NCBI GenBank assembly: GCA_963815295.1
Contig: CAWFFZ010000001.1
Location: forward strand, 62,001 to 126,000
DNA length: 64,000 nt
From: JACDHG01 sp963815295
Lineage (GTDB): Bacteria; Actinomycetota; Actinomycetes; Propionibacteriales; Nocardioidaceae
Direction of reading: 5' to 3'
How positions within the stretch are numbered: position 1 is the first letter of the stretch; each line of letters opens with the position of its first letter. This document shows positions 24,071 to 32,599 of this stretch, piece by piece. The notes under the pieces are model-generated. The model saw nothing but the letters and a program-made list of their open reading frames with translations, was not told where the DNA came from and ran no database searches. The position numbers and the translations under genes were made by a program.

Positions 24071-25177
24071 GTGACCGAGTCGACGAGAGCCTCCGTCTTC
24101 GAGCAGGGCGGCGAGCACGAGCAGATCGTGTTCTGCAATGACCCCGCCACCGGGCTCCAGGCAATCATCGCCATCTACTCGACCGCCCTCGGTCCAGGGC
24201 TCGGCGGCACCCGCTTCTACCCGTACGCGACGGAGGACCTGGCCCTCCGCGACGTACTGAACCTGTCGCGCGGGATGGCGTACAAGGCGGCGCTCTGCGG
24301 CCTCGATCTCGGCGGGGCGAAAGCCGTCATTATCGGTGATCCGCACACCGACAAGACCGAACCGCTGCTGCGCTCCTACGGTCGTTTCGTCCAGTCCCTC
24401 GGTGGCCGCTACTACACCGCCTGCGACGTCGGCACCTACAGCGAGGACATGGACATCGTCGCGCGTGAGTGCGAGTTCGTGACCGGCCGGACGGTCGAGC
24501 ATGGCGGCGCGGGCGACTCGAGCGTGCTCACGGCGTACGGCGTCTTCCAGGGGATGCGTGCCGCGGCCGAGGTCGCGTGGGGAACCGCCAGCCTCGCCGG
24601 GAAGCGGGTCGGTGTCGCCGGAGTCGGCAAGGTCGGGCACCACCTCGTGGACCACCTGCTCGAGGACAAGGCAGAGGTGGTGATCACGGACGTTTACGAG
24701 CCGGCGGTGCACCGGGTGACGAGCGCCCACCCCGAGGTCGACGTGGTTGTCGACAACGACGCCCTGGTCGCGGCGGACATCGACGTCTACGCGCCGTGCG
24801 CCCTTGGCGATGCCATCAACGACGACAGCGTGCAGATCATCAAGGCCAAGGTCATCTGCGGAGCGGCCAACAACCAGCTCTCCCATACCGGCATCGAGGA
24901 CGTGCTCGAGTCACGCGGGATCCTTTACGCCCCCGACTACTGCGTCAACGCGGGCGGGCTGGTGCAGGTCGCCGACGAGCTCGAAGGCTTCTCGTTCGAC
25001 CGCGCCAAGGCGCGGGCAGGCAAGATCTTCGACACCACGAAGCGTGTCTTCGAACTCTCCGCCAAGGAGGGCGTGCCTGCCGCAGTTGCCGCCGACAGGA
25101 TCGCCGAACGCCGGATGGCGGAGGTAGGGCGGCTCCGAGAGCTATGGGTGAGCCGAGACGGTCGGGCCAGTCGTTAG
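24071..25177 (+). CDS. vdh: Valine (Leu/Phe/Val-type) dehydrogenase
   Basis: NAD-dependent branched-chain amino-acid dehydrogenase of 368 residues, GTG at 24071 with GGGAG upstream. The catalytic region contains GMAYKAALCGLDLGGAK with the substrate and catalytic lysines. The Rossmann motif is GVAGVGKVGHHLVDHLLE, and APCALGDAIND and CGAANNQL follow as in leucine and valine dehydrogenases. It deaminates valine, leucine or isoleucine oxidatively, feeding branched-chain keto acids to degradation and fatty-acid primers. Synteny with Streptomyces vdh favours valine dehydrogenase; specificity is otherwise inferred. Confidence 0.88.
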   Translation: MTESTRASVFEQGGEHEQIVFCNDPATGLQAIIAIYSTALGPGLGGTRFYPYATEDLALRDVLNLSRGMAYKAALCGLDLGGAKAVIIGDPHTDKTEPLLRSYGRFVQSLGGRYYTACDVGTYSEDMDIVARECEFVTGRTVEHGGAGDSSVLTAYGVFQGMRAAAEVAWGTASLAGKRVGVAGVGKVGHHLVDHLLEDKAEVVITDVYEPAVHRVTSAHPEVDVVVDNDALVAADIDVYAPCALGDAINDDSVQIIKAKVICGAANNQLSHTGIEDVLESRGILYAPDYCVNAGGLVQVADELEGFSFDRAKARAGKIFDTTKRVFELSAKEGVPAAVAADRIAERRMAEVGRLRELWVSRDGRASR

Positions 25178-25179
25178 TG

Positions 25180-25398
25180 CTAACGACGGTTGGCCGACTC
25201 CGTGTCGTCGTAGAGATCGACGTACGGATCGTCGTCACCGTCGGAGTCACCCACACCAGGGTCGGACTCTGCGGATGACGGCGACTCGCTATCGCCGTGA
25301 AGTTCGCGCTGGAGCTGGTTGAAGTCCGTGTTGAACTCGCGGTACTTCAGCTCGCGGGCGACCTTCGTCTGCTTCGCCTTCGCACGGCCGCGCCCCAT
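25180..25398 (-). CDS. DUF3073 domain-containing protein
   Basis: A 72-residue protein starting MGRGRAKAKQTKVARELKYR, the conserved basic head of the DUF3073 family, followed by a variable acidic tail rich in Asp and Ser. The ATG at 25398 fits the family; the upstream in-frame start at 25419 adds seven residues not seen in homologues. Function unknown; the basic head suggests nucleic-acid or ribosome contact. Its stop codon is two bases from that of convergent vdh. Upstream lies a 154-base gap to purM in which I see nothing further. Confidence 0.9.
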   Translation of the reverse strand: MGRGRAKAKQTKVARELKYREFNTDFNQLQRELHGDSESPSSAESDPGVGDSDGDDDPYVDLYDDTESANRR

Positions 25399-25552
25399 AG
25401 GCTCGACCCCCTCGCACAAATCGTGGCCGGCTCACCCCGAGGGTGCCGGACTGTCATATAGGTTCTCGTGTTGCCCACGATACCTGCCCGCACCCGTCGG
25501 CACACATCCGCCCGAACTGTGGCGGCCAGATGCGTGCCAGCTTCGAGGCTCG

Positions 25553-26626
25553 TTACCGTCGGTAGTGACCGCTGAGCGTGACTACGCCACCATCGCCGGC
25601 GGCGACCTCACCACACACCCAGGCTGGGATCCCCGCCTCTGCGAGCAGGGCGAGAGTCGTGTCGCCGGCCTCGGCCGTGGTCACGGCGACCATGCCGACG
25701 CCCATGTTGAGCGTCGCCTCGATGTCTGCCCGGTCCAGCCGTCCGACGTCGGCGACGAGGTCGAAGATCGGTGCCGGCGTCCAGGTTGACCGGTCGATGA
25801 CAGCCCGCGTGGTCGCCGGCAGCACCCGAGCGAGGTTGGCGGCGAGCCCGCCGCCAGTGACATGGGACATCGCGTGGGTGCCCTCAGACCGCGCCAGGGC
25901 AAGGCAGGGTCGGGCGTAGATGCGGGTCGGCTCCAGGAGCTCGTCGCCGAGGGCGCGGCCCAGCTCGTCCACGTGTCGGTCGAGAGCCCACCTTGCCTGC
26001 CGGAGCAGAACCTGGCGAACCAGCGAGTATCCGTTGGAGTGCAGCCCCGAGGACGCCATGGCGATGAGTACGTCGCCTGGCGTGACCCGCTCGGAGCCCA
26101 ACAGGTCGGCCGCCTCGACAACTCCAGTGGTCGACCCGGCGACGTCGTACTCGTGCGGTTCGAGCAGGCCGGGGTGCTCGGCCGTCTCGCCGCCGAGCAA
26201 CGCGCAATTTGCGACCACGCAGGCCTCGGCGATGCCCTTCACGATGGCGGCGATCCGGGCGGGGTCGACCGCCCCGGTCGCGATGTAGTCGGTCATGAAC
26301 AGCGGCTCTGCACCACAGACGACCAGGTCGTCGACGAGCATGCCGACGAGGTCGAAGCCGATCGTGTCGTGTCGGTCGAGTGCTTGGGCGATCGCCACCT
26401 TCGTGCCCACGCCGTCGGCGCTGGTGGCCAGCAACGGCCGGTCGTAACCTTTCAGCGCGGAGGCATCGAAGAGGCCGGCAAAGCCTCCGATCCCGCCCAC
26501 GACCTCCGGGCGGCGGGCCTTGTCGACCCACTGGCGCATCATCTCGACGGCCTTGTCGCCGGCCTCGATGGAGACGCCTGCTTCCGCGTACGCCGACCGT
26601 TCGGGGTGGCTCGATGCGTCGGTCAT
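25553..26626 (-). CDS. purM: Phosphoribosylformylglycinamidine cyclo-ligase (AIR synthetase)
   Basis: A 357-residue enzyme that converts FGAM to AIR with ATP in purine synthesis. The glycine-rich start YAEAGVSIEAGDKAVEMM, the ATP-site region GGIGGFAGLFD, and VGTKVAIAQALDRHDTIGFD are PurM signatures, as are ALLGGETAEHPG and SHVTGGGLAANLARVLP. Length is normal. It follows purF on the minus strand after 18 bases, forming a purF-purM operon. Confidence 0.97.
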   Translation of the reverse strand: MTDASSHPERSAYAEAGVSIEAGDKAVEMMRQWVDKARRPEVVGGIGGFAGLFDASALKGYDRPLLATSADGVGTKVAIAQALDRHDTIGFDLVGMLVDDLVVCGAEPLFMTDYIATGAVDPARIAAIVKGIAEACVVANCALLGGETAEHPGLLEPHEYDVAGSTTGVVEAADLLGSERVTPGDVLIAMASSGLHSNGYSLVRQVLLRQARWALDRHVDELGRALGDELLEPTRIYARPCLALARSEGTHAMSHVTGGGLAANLARVLPATTRAVIDRSTWTPAPIFDLVADVGRLDRADIEATLNMGVGMVAVTTAEAGDTTLALLAEAGIPAWVCGEVAAGDGGVVTLSGHYRR

Positions 26627-26644
26627 CGTCAGAACTCCCGTGGA

Positions 26645-28195
26645 TCAGGGCCGGTTGAGAGCGTCGCTGGCACCGCCGCCGGTCAACGCCGTGGCCAGGC
26701 CGTCGGGGCCGAGTGGAGCGTCAAGCACCTGCTCGAGCAGGTGCTTGCCCAGGAACTCCGGCTCCGGAAGGTCGATCGGGTAGACGCCGTCGAAGCAAGC
26801 CCGGCATAGGTTGTCCTTGTCGATCTTGGTGGCTGCGACGAGCTCGTCGAGGCCGACGTAGCCGAGGCTGTCGGCGCCGATTGACCGACAGATCTCGTCA
26901 ACTGTCATGCCGTTGGCGATGAGCTCGGCGCGGGTGGCGAAGTCGATCCCGTAGAAGCACGGCCACTTGACCGGCGGGCTGGCAATGCGCACGTGGACCT
27001 CGCGGGCACCAGCTTCGCGGAGCATCCGCACCTGCGCACGCTGCGTGTTGCCGCGGACGATGGAGTCGTCGACGACGATCAACCGCTTGCCCTCGACGAC
27101 GTCGCGCAAGGGGTTTAGCTTGAGGCGGATGCCGAGCTGGCGGATCGTGTTGCTGGGCTGGATGAAGGTGCGCCCGACGTAGGAATTCTTCACAAAGCCT
27201 TGCCCATAAGGGATCTTGCTCTCGTCGGCATACCCGATCGCCGCTGGTGTGCCGGACTCGGGCACGGGTATGACGAGGTCGGCCTCGACGGGGAACTGCC
27301 TCGCGAGCCGCCGACCGATCTCGGCTCGCACCGTCTGGACTCGCTGGCCACTGATCAGCGTGTCGGGTCGCGCCAGGTAGACAAACTCGAACAGGCAGCC
27401 CTTGGGGGCAGGCTCAGCGAAGGAGCGGGAGCGCAGGCCGTCCTCGTCGATGGCGACTAGCTCGCCTGGCTCGATCTCGCGGACGAATGAAGCGCCGACG
27501 ATGTCGAGAGCGGCCGTCTCCGAAGCCACCACCCAGCCACGCTCGAGCCGGCCGAGGACGAGTGGCCGGATGCCTTGGGGGTCCCGGGCGGCATACAGCG
27601 TGCCCTGGTCCATGAACGTGAAGCAGAACGCGCCGCGCAGCCGCGGCAGCACGGCAACGGCGGCGTCCTCGAGACTGCGGTCGGGGTAGGACGCGAGCAT
27701 CGCCGTCACGAGGTCGGTGTCGGTGGAGGCTGCGGAGGTGTCCCGCGGGAGGTCGAGTGCGCCACTGGTGCGGGCCAGCTCGTCGACGATGGTGGCGAGC
27801 TCGCTGGTGTTGGTGAGGTTGCCGTTGTGCCCGAGTGCGATCGAGCCTGCGGGTGTGGAGCGGAACGTCGGCTGTGCGTTGTGCCAGACACTGGAACCGG
27901 TGGTCGAGTAGCGGGAGTGTCCGACTGCGACGTGGCCGCGCAACGAGTTGAGGGTTGGCTCGTCGAATACTTGAGAGACGAGCCCCATGTCTTTGTAGAC
28001 AAGGATCTGCTGGCCGTTACCGACCGCGATGCCGGCTGACTCCTGGCCACGGTGCTGCAGCGCGTAGAGCCCGAAGTAGGTCAGCTTTGCGACATCCTCA
28101 CCGGGAGCCCAGACGCCGAAAACTCCGCACGCATCTTGGGGTCCACGGTCTTGCGGGTCGAGTTCGTGGGTGAGCAAACCATCTCCGCGAGGCAC
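26645..28195 (-). CDS. purF: Amidophosphoribosyltransferase
   Basis: First committed enzyme of purine synthesis, making phosphoribosylamine from PRPP and glutamine. GTG at 28195 gives 516 residues starting PRGDGLLTHELDPQ, like actinobacterial PurF; the frame extends to 28318 but only through repeats. A short propeptide would be cut before Cys in QDACGVFGVWAP, the glutaminase nucleophile. The PRPP site is VVDDSIVRGNT. Cysteines CFYGIDFATR and NLCRACFDG are consistent with the Fe-S form found in Bacillus and actinobacteria. Confidence 0.96.
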   Translation of the reverse strand: MPRGDGLLTHELDPQDRGPQDACGVFGVWAPGEDVAKLTYFGLYALQHRGQESAGIAVGNGQQILVYKDMGLVSQVFDEPTLNSLRGHVAVGHSRYSTTGSSVWHNAQPTFRSTPAGSIALGHNGNLTNTSELATIVDELARTSGALDLPRDTSAASTDTDLVTAMLASYPDRSLEDAAVAVLPRLRGAFCFTFMDQGTLYAARDPQGIRPLVLGRLERGWVVASETAALDIVGASFVREIEPGELVAIDEDGLRSRSFAEPAPKGCLFEFVYLARPDTLISGQRVQTVRAEIGRRLARQFPVEADLVIPVPESGTPAAIGYADESKIPYGQGFVKNSYVGRTFIQPSNTIRQLGIRLKLNPLRDVVEGKRLIVVDDSIVRGNTQRAQVRMLREAGAREVHVRIASPPVKWPCFYGIDFATRAELIANGMTVDEICRSIGADSLGYVGLDELVAATKIDKDNLCRACFDGVYPIDLPEPEFLGKHLLEQVLDAPLGPDGLATALTGGGASDALNRP

Positions 28196-28250
28196 GGGCA
28201 CCACTGTAGGTGGCGGCCGCCGACATACCCAATCGCCGGGCCGCAGCCCC

Positions 28251-28293
28251 GGTGATCGGCGGACCTCCGGTGATCGCCGACCTCCGGTGATCG
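28251..28293. repeat. Short repeats upstream of purF
   Basis: GGTGATCG recurs at 28251, 28269 and 28286 with ACCTCC between, a period of 17-18 bases. Just beyond, GATCGAGCTTGATG and GTGTCAAGCTCGACCG form an inverted repeat related to the dispersed GGTCGAGCTTG element. All lie between purF and the M20 peptidase gene. Confidence 0.6.
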
Positions 28294-28342
28294 AGCTTGA
28301 TGCTTCTGTTGGTGTCAAGCTCGACCGTCGGGGTGGGCCGAG

Positions 28343-29686
28343 TCAGGCTTCCGCGAGATTACGTAGGAGCAGGGCCTCCGCCAGGCAGACCCGCTCGAAC
28401 TCAGCCAGGTGGAGCCCTTCGTTGGCGCCGTGTGCACGCGTGTCGGGATCCTCAACCCCCGTCACCAAGATCGCTGCCTGTGGGAACATCTCGGCGAACT
28501 GGGCGATGAAGGGGACTGAGCCGCCCACCCCGATGTCGACCGGGTCCGTGCCATCCCAGGCCTCGCGGAAGGCCGCGCGGGCGGCGTCGTACGCAGGGCC
28601 GTTCGCGTCGACCGCGAACGGCTCGCCGAGGTCATCGTGGCTGAAGGTCACCTCAGCCCCGTGGGGGACATGACGGCGAAGGTGGTCCTTGAGTCGCTCG
28701 AGCGCCTCGGCCGCGTTGTCACCTGGTGCGATGCGCATGCTGACTGTGGCCCGTGCCACCGGCAGCAGGGTGTTGCTCGCGTCGGCGACCTGGGTCGCGT
28801 CGAGGGCTACGACAGAGATCGCCGGTTTGGTCCAGAGTCGGTCGACGATCGAGCCGGTGCCCATCAGCTCTACGCCGTCGACCAACCCCGCCTCGGCACG
28901 GAACCGGTCCTCGGGGTAGTCCAGGTCGGACGCCCTACCCTCCACCATCCCCTCGATGGCGACGTTGCCCGCCTCGTCATGCAAGGTCGCCAACATGCGG
29001 ATCAGGGTGGTGAGCGCGTCAGGAGCCACTCCACCCCACATGCCGGAGTGGACGGCGTGATGGAGCGTGCGGACCTCGACCACTGTTGCCGACAGCCCGC
29101 GAAGCGTGGTAGTGAGCGCCGGCGTGCCGACATCCCAGTTGGTGGAGTCGGCGATCACGATGACGTCGCTTGCCAGCACCTCGCGATGCGCGTTGAGGAT
29201 CGCCGGCAGGGATGCCGAGCCATGCTCCTCCTCGCCCTCGACGAACACGGTCACACCGACAGGCAGATGATCGCCGTGTGCACGGATCGCCGCCAGGTGA
29301 GCCGCGATGCCGGCTTTGTCGTCGGCGGCACCGCGGCCGTAGAGCCGCTCGCCTCGCTCGGTCGGCTCGAACGGTTTGGTCTCCCAGTCGTCGTGGTTGC
29401 CCTCGGGCTGCACGTCGTGGTGGGCATAAAGGAGGACGGTCGGCTTGCCCGGTGGCGCCGCCTTGCGCGCGATGACGGCCGGCAGGCCGCCGCCGACCTC
29501 GACGATCTGCGTCTCGAGACCGGCATCGCGAAACAGGGCGGCGGTGGCGCTTGCCGAGCGGCGTACGTCGTCGTGACGCGCGGGGTCGGCGCCGACCGAC
29601 GGGATGCGGACGAGCTCCTCGAGGTCAGCGCGGACGCTAGGCATTACCGCCACCAGCGCGGCCTTGAGATCGGCAGACTCAATCAT
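28343..29686 (-). CDS. M20 family dipeptidase
   Basis: A 447-residue cytoplasmic metallopeptidase. Two-zinc site motifs: LLYAHHDVQPEG (His, Asp), GRGAADDKAG (bridging Asp), FVEGEEEHGS (Glu base and ligand), and GVEDPDTRAHGANEGLHL near the C-terminus (His). The dimerisation insert is present in the middle. It resembles actinobacterial M20 dipeptidases of the PepV or carnosinase class, which cleave dipeptides or acylated amino acids. It stands alone between repeat-bearing spacers. Specificity unknown. Confidence 0.9.
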   Translation of the reverse strand: MIESADLKAALVAVMPSVRADLEELVRIPSVGADPARHDDVRRSASATAALFRDAGLETQIVEVGGGLPAVIARKAAPPGKPTVLLYAHHDVQPEGNHDDWETKPFEPTERGERLYGRGAADDKAGIAAHLAAIRAHGDHLPVGVTVFVEGEEEHGSASLPAILNAHREVLASDVIVIADSTNWDVGTPALTTTLRGLSATVVEVRTLHHAVHSGMWGGVAPDALTTLIRMLATLHDEAGNVAIEGMVEGRASDLDYPEDRFRAEAGLVDGVELMGTGSIVDRLWTKPAISVVALDATQVADASNTLLPVARATVSMRIAPGDNAAEALERLKDHLRRHVPHGAEVTFSHDDLGEPFAVDANGPAYDAARAAFREAWDGTDPVDIGVGGSVPFIAQFAEMFPQAAILVTGVEDPDTRAHGANEGLHLAEFERVCLAEALLLRNLAEA

Positions 29687-29723
29687 GGGGCGATGCTATC
29701 CATCGCCCACAGATCCGTCGGCC

Positions 29724-29803
29724 GAGTTCCGCCGGTCGAGGAGTTCCGCCGGTCGACGAGTTCCGCCGGTCGACGAGTTCCGGCGGTCGAGCTTGTCGAG
29801 ACC
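29724..29803. repeat. 17-bp tandem repeat and one 19-bp dispersed repeat
   Basis: GAGTTCC starts at 29724, 29741, 29758 and 29775, giving four 17-base units (GAGTTCCGCCGGTCGAC type). They run directly into GGTCGAGCTTGTCGAGACC (29785-29803), a 19-mer found again twice in opposite orientations at 39667-39705. Confidence 0.85.
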
Positions 29804-29818
29804 CGTACGTCAGGAGGG

Positions 29819-30193
29819 TCACAGGAGCGGGAGGAGGGGGGTCAAGTCGGAGCGCTCGCCGGAGGCGCGCACCTTGCCGGCGTCGGCGAGGTCCTTAAAC
29901 GTCGCCCGGCCACGCGCGAGCGCCAGCCAGCTGTCGGCGTCTGTCTCGACAACTGCTGGCGGCTTGCCGCGGGTGTGCCGGGCACCCGCAATGCATTGGA
30001 CCGCGGCGTACGGCGGCACCCGCACCTCGACGCTCTTGCCAGGTGCGCGGTCAGCCAGCACCGCAAGGAAGTGCTTCACCGCCGCGCGTACGTCGTCGCG
30101 GCTGGCTGGCACGCCAGCCGCGACCGCCACCTCGAGCCGCCCGAGCAGCAGCGCCAATTCGTCGGGCGGGAGCGGTTGGAGGCGTACCGGCAT
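29819..30193 (-). CDS. Sterol-carrier-like (SCP-2 fold) family protein
   Basis: A 124-residue protein, ATG at 30193 (a further start at 30214 is less likely). The body VRVPPYAAVQCIAGARHTRG and TDADSWLALARGRATFKDLAD matches small actinobacterial proteins annotated as sterol carrier family, whose C-terminal part resembles the SCP-2 lipid-binding fold. No signal peptide. Similar genes lie near purF in other actinobacteria as I recall, so this may be an original neighbour rather than part of the sugar block next to it. Confidence 0.7.
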   Translation of the reverse strand: MPVRLQPLPPDELALLLGRLEVAVAAGVPASRDDVRAAVKHFLAVLADRAPGKSVEVRVPPYAAVQCIAGARHTRGKPPAVVETDADSWLALARGRATFKDLADAGKVRASGERSDLTPLLPLL

Positions 30194-30243
30194 ACCGCCG
30201 AGCCTAGGGCGCACCTACGCCCCCGGCGCCACCCTGAAAGTGC

Positions 30244-31632
30244 TCACTCGTGTGGGAGAGCCTTGGTTAGCTCGGGCAGGCGCTCGAGCTGTTCGGCGAG
30301 GATCGCCCGCGCCACCGGTACCGACCCGACCAAGGGGTGCAAGGCGAGCGCTTGCACGGCTAGCGAGCGTGATCCCGACACCGCCGCCTCGATCGTGACG
30401 CGCTCGACCGCCTTCACGCTCGCGACGATGCCCTGGGCGGCGAGGTCGAGAGGCCCGACCGAGTGCGGCCGCGCACCTGAGGCGTCGACCCGGCAGGGCA
30501 CCTCGATCACAGCCTCGTCGTCGAGAAACGCGAGTGTCCCGCGATTCGGCACGTTGAGCACGAGGGTTTGCGGCTCGTCGGCGCTGACGGCGCGCATCAC
30601 GGCCAGCGCCACCTTGTCGTAACCTCCGCCGTCGAGGTCGTAGACGTCGCGCTCGCCGGACCCGGATGCCTCGCGACTGTCGGCCATGTAGGACTGCTCG
30701 CGGTCAAGGCGTGTCTGCTCCCAGACGTCGTACGTCGTGGGAGCACCACGCCCGCCACCCTCGTCGTAGGCCGACGGGACGGTCGCGTTGGAGGCTGCGT
30801 CATAGAAGGCGGCTTGCTGCGCATGCAGGAACTCGCCCCGGGTCTGCGTTGCAGACTGCTCGGCCGCGAGTGCATCGGTGCGGAAGTACCAGTACCAGAG
30901 GTATTCGTTGGGAATCGTGCCGAGAGTGCGCAGCCAGTCGGCCCCGAACAGCCGCCCCTCCTCGATCCGTTGCAGCAGCTCAGCGTCGGCCAGAAGTCGA
31001 GGCAGTCGATCCTCACCGTCGACCATCACCCGTCGCAGCCAACCGAGGTGGTTGAGGCCCGCGTAGTCGAACTCGGCCGCCTCCATGTCGATGTCGAGTG
31101 CCCGAGCCACCCGTCGGAACAGGCCGACCGGTGAATCGCAGATGCCAACCACCCTGTCACCGAGCCTCAGGCGCATCGCCTCGGTTACCAGGCCGGCCGG
31201 GTTGGTGAAGTTGATGACCCAGGCACGCGGCGCAACCTCGGCGACCACGTCGGCGACCTGAATCGCCACCGGCACCGTGCGCAGGCCGTAACAGACTCCG
31301 CCGGCACCCGTCGTCTCCTGGCCGATGACTCCTTGCGCCAAGGCCGAACGCTCATCGCAGATGCGGCCGGACAACCCCGCCACTCGGATGGCGGAGAAGA
31401 TGAAGTCCGCGTCCGCGACGGCGTCACGTAGATCCGTCGTGACCCGGACCTTCGGAGCCGTCGCCCCGGCTTGGTCGGCTAGATGCGCGAGCACGACGCT
31501 GACCACGTCCAGCCGATGACCGTCCACGTCGTACAGCACTAGCTCGTCAACGCCAAGGTCTGCGTCTTCACACAAGGCGCGAAACACGAGCGGTACTCGG
31601 AACCCGCCGCCACCGAGAATTGTCAGCCGCAC
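30244..31632 (-). CDS. GH4 family NAD-dependent glycosidase (6-phospho-beta-glucosidase-like)
   Basis: A 462-residue enzyme. GTG at 31632 (VRLTILGGGGFRVP); the longer upstream frame is a shadow of the regulator gene. The N-terminal NAD-binding GGGGFRVPLV, VINFTNPAGLVTEA, the metal-binding GICDSP (Cys) and LNHLGWLRRV (His) are GH4 hallmarks. GH4 enzymes oxidise C3 of the sugar with NAD and a divalent metal and cleave alpha- or beta-glycosides, often 6-phosphorylated. The neighbouring importer is an ABC rather than a PTS, so the substrate may be unphosphorylated or phosphorylated by the PfkB kinase. Confidence 0.9.
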   Translation of the reverse strand: MRLTILGGGGFRVPLVFRALCEDADLGVDELVLYDVDGHRLDVVSVVLAHLADQAGATAPKVRVTTDLRDAVADADFIFSAIRVAGLSGRICDERSALAQGVIGQETTGAGGVCYGLRTVPVAIQVADVVAEVAPRAWVINFTNPAGLVTEAMRLRLGDRVVGICDSPVGLFRRVARALDIDMEAAEFDYAGLNHLGWLRRVMVDGEDRLPRLLADAELLQRIEEGRLFGADWLRTLGTIPNEYLWYWYFRTDALAAEQSATQTRGEFLHAQQAAFYDAASNATVPSAYDEGGGRGAPTTYDVWEQTRLDREQSYMADSREASGSGERDVYDLDGGGYDKVALAVMRAVSADEPQTLVLNVPNRGTLAFLDDEAVIEVPCRVDASGARPHSVGPLDLAAQGIVASVKAVERVTIEAAVSGSRSLAVQALALHPLVGSVPVARAILAEQLERLPELTKALPHE

Positions 31633-31648
31633 GACTGTCGCCCTCCGC

Positions 31649-32401
31649 TCACGCCTCGACGACGCGACAGCCGGCGTCGCCGAACGCGGCAACCGTCTGC
31701 TCATCGGAGCCCGGCCGACAGACAAGGACGTCGATGTCGCTGGGACCACACACACGCGCCAACCCGTTGCCCGGGAACTTGGTGGGATCGGCGAGCAGAA
31801 CCACCTCGTCGGCCGCCTGGAGCATGGCCTGCTTGACCGGGACCTCGACGACAGTGGTGTCGAGCACCGTCCCGTCGGCCCTGATGCCTGACGTGCCCAG
31901 GAAAAGGCGATCGGTATGAATCTGCTTGAGGGCCCGCTCGGTGAGGAAGCCGACCATCGATTGATAGTTACGCCGCACCGCGCCGCCGAGCAGGATGAGG
32001 TCGACAGCGGCATCGTCGGCCAGTTCGTCGTAGACAGCGAGGCTCGAGGTCACGATCGTGACCGGGCGGCCGCGTAGCCGGGCCGCCAACCCGTGCACCG
32101 TCGTGCCGATGTCGAGCAGCACGACGTCTCCGTCGGACACCATCTCGGCGGCCGCGTCGGCGATGGCGTCCTTGTCGGCATGCGGCCTGGCCACCACTTG
32201 GGAGAAAGGAGGCTCGGTGACCGCCGTCGCCCGGGCACCACCCCGGACTCGGGAGACCGTCCCCTGGCCCGCCAACCGCGCAAGATCCCGGCGGACGGTC
32301 GCGTGGCTGACCGACAGCATGTCGGCGAGTGCGCGCACCTCGACCACGCCTTGCTCCCGAAGCGTCTCGAGGATCTGGTCGTAGCGACGCGCGGCCAACA
32401 C
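31649..32401 (-). CDS. DeoR/GlpR family transcriptional regulator
   Basis: A 250-residue sugar-responsive repressor, GTG start. The N-terminal winged helix-turn-helix (about 1-55) reads VEVRALADMLSVSHATVRRDLARL. The C-terminal effector domain has VVLLDIGTTVHGLAARL and LFLGTSGIRADGTV, typical of regulators that bind sugar phosphates. It is 16 bases upstream of the GH4 gene on the same strand and divergent from the PfkB/ABC operon. It probably controls both through the 198-base spacer, with the phosphorylated sugar as inducer (inference from family behaviour). Confidence 0.92.
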   Translation of the reverse strand: MLAARRYDQILETLREQGVVEVRALADMLSVSHATVRRDLARLAGQGTVSRVRGGARATAVTEPPFSQVVARPHADKDAIADAAAEMVSDGDVVLLDIGTTVHGLAARLRGRPVTIVTSSLAVYDELADDAAVDLILLGGAVRRNYQSMVGFLTERALKQIHTDRLFLGTSGIRADGTVLDTTVVEVPVKQAMLQAADEVVLLADPTKFPGNGLARVCGPSDIDVLVCRPGSDEQTVAAFGDAGCRVVEA

Positions 32402-32599
32402 CCGGCGATCGTATCAGTCAACTTCGCGCAGGCTGGCGGAATCTGTGAGCCACTTCTCGTCAGCAGGATGAACTAGAACCGGCATAATTGGGCAAGTCGG
32501 TATGCATCTGTATTGCGTTCTGGTCAACCCTTGCCACTACCGCGCAAGATGCAACAGACTGTGGCGGGAGACAGCGCACTCGATCGGGGAGGTGAGCAG
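32402..32599. promoter_or_regulatory. Divergent control region of the sugar locus
   Basis: A spacer of 198 bases, more AT-rich than its surroundings, separates the DeoR gene (minus) from the PfkB gene (plus). A possible plus-strand promoter is TTGGGC (32488-32493), 17 bases, TG-TATTGC (32509-32516). GTCAAC near 32415 and 32520 and TTGCGC-like words recur and may be operator parts. GGGGAGG (32586-32592) is the ribosome site of the kinase. No operator is proven. Confidence 0.4.

Noticed and set aside
28637..30622. 661-codon plus-strand open frame
   Set aside because: It is antisense to the M20 dipeptidase, the SCP-like gene and the end of the GH4 gene, all with clear family motifs. It is Arg/His-rich as expected of a shadow frame.
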